64,000 nucleotides of DNA. Origin: Saezia sanguinis. Its GTDB lineage: Bacteria > Pseudomonadota > Gammaproteobacteria > Burkholderiales > Burkholderiaceae_C. Each line of letters starts with the position of its first letter. The stretch's first letter is position 1. The stretch lies in assembly GCF_003991585.1 (NCBI RefSeq), contig NZ_PQSP01000005.1, positions 152,385 through 216,384 on the forward strand, written 5' to 3'. The translations under genes were made by a program, and so were the position numbers. Shown one piece after another: positions 63,993-64,000 of this stretch. The notes under the pieces are model-generated. The model ran no database searches. It saw only the letters and a list, made by a program, of their open reading frames with translations, and was not told where the DNA came from.

Positions 63993-64000
63993 ATGAAAAG
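63993..64000 (+). CDS. possible start of a gene cut by the window edge
   Basis: ATG AAA AG follows GAGAGGAAGG at ribosome-site distance and the strong promoter at 63905. Only two codons are visible. sucC usually follows recX in Burkholderiales, but nothing here can confirm that. Confidence 0.25.

Overview
The window reads as chromosomal DNA of a betaproteobacterium of the order Burkholderiales. GC is near the low fifties by eye. The evidence is the linkage of suhB/trmJ/cysE, the phoH-ybeY-corC-lnt-glyQS-gmhB-plsC string, DUF4845-rnc-era-recO-acpS-nagZ, and recA-recX, plus order-typical small families (DUF3567, DUF3108, YdcH). I cannot fix the family or genus. An enterobacterial-type fumarate reductase (frdABCD) implies respiration on fumarate, so a facultative or microaerobic life is likely. 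I see no tRNA or rRNA gene, CRISPR array, insertion sequence or integrated prophage.

Layout. Positions 1-4433 are accessory-like: a truncated M20 amidohydrolase, a DHA2-type exporter, a small membrane protein, a lipoprotein and a DUF6530-like protein behind an operator-rich upstream region. Positions 4483-7574 hold suhB, trmJ, cysE and a YdcH-like protein. Positions 7821-12312 hold an S24/LexA-type regulator whose protease dyad looks destroyed, then frdABCD behind a long leader with Fur-like and FNR/CRP-like sites. Positions 12389-15225 are a nitrate/sulfonate/taurine-type ABC importer. An orphan HicB-like protein and an isolated ruvA follow.

Positions 16763-31308 are dense housekeeping: phoH, ybeY, corC, lnt, glyQ, glyS, gmhB, plsC, a YgjP-like metallohydrolase, a DUF4845 protein, rnc, era, recO, acpS and nagZ. 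Several genes overlap by a few bases, indicating co-transcription. mutS follows on the minus strand with an unlisted 43-codon ORF just downstream. Then come tsaC/sua5, purK and purE (minus) and cnoX, cls, a carbonic anhydrase, hisC and a universal stress protein (plus).

Positions 43440-56861 are mixed: a fumarylacetoacetase-family protein that has lost its metal ligands, a DUF3108 Tat-exported protein, a DUF3567 protein, an Escherichia-type kdsA, a SlyB-like lipoprotein, three MFS transporters (one AmpG-like), a glyoxalase-II-like hydrolase, an M48 lipoprotein protease, a YiiX-like lipoprotein, a SPOR protein overlapping birA, and a SET-domain lysine methyltransferase. The SET gene is divergent from topB (topoisomerase III with a lysine-rich tail); between them lies a 37-bp perfectly alternating purine-pyrimidine tract. 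The window ends with cycA, a MarR regulator divergent from an SOS-boxed recA, recX, and a strong promoter at the right edge.

Themes: envelope and peptidoglycan upkeep (lnt, plsC, gmhB, kdsA, nagZ, ampG-like, cls, SPOR), DNA repair (mutS, ruvA, recA, recX, recO, topB) and translation (glyQS, trmJ, ybeY, era, rnc, tsaC). Three conserved gene strings lack an expected member: pdxJ between recO and acpS, coaX between birA and the SPOR gene, and lepB before DUF4845-rnc. The most unusual items are two apparent pseudoenzymes (S24 regulator, FAH-family protein) and the SET methyltransferase/topoisomerase III pair around the alternating tract.
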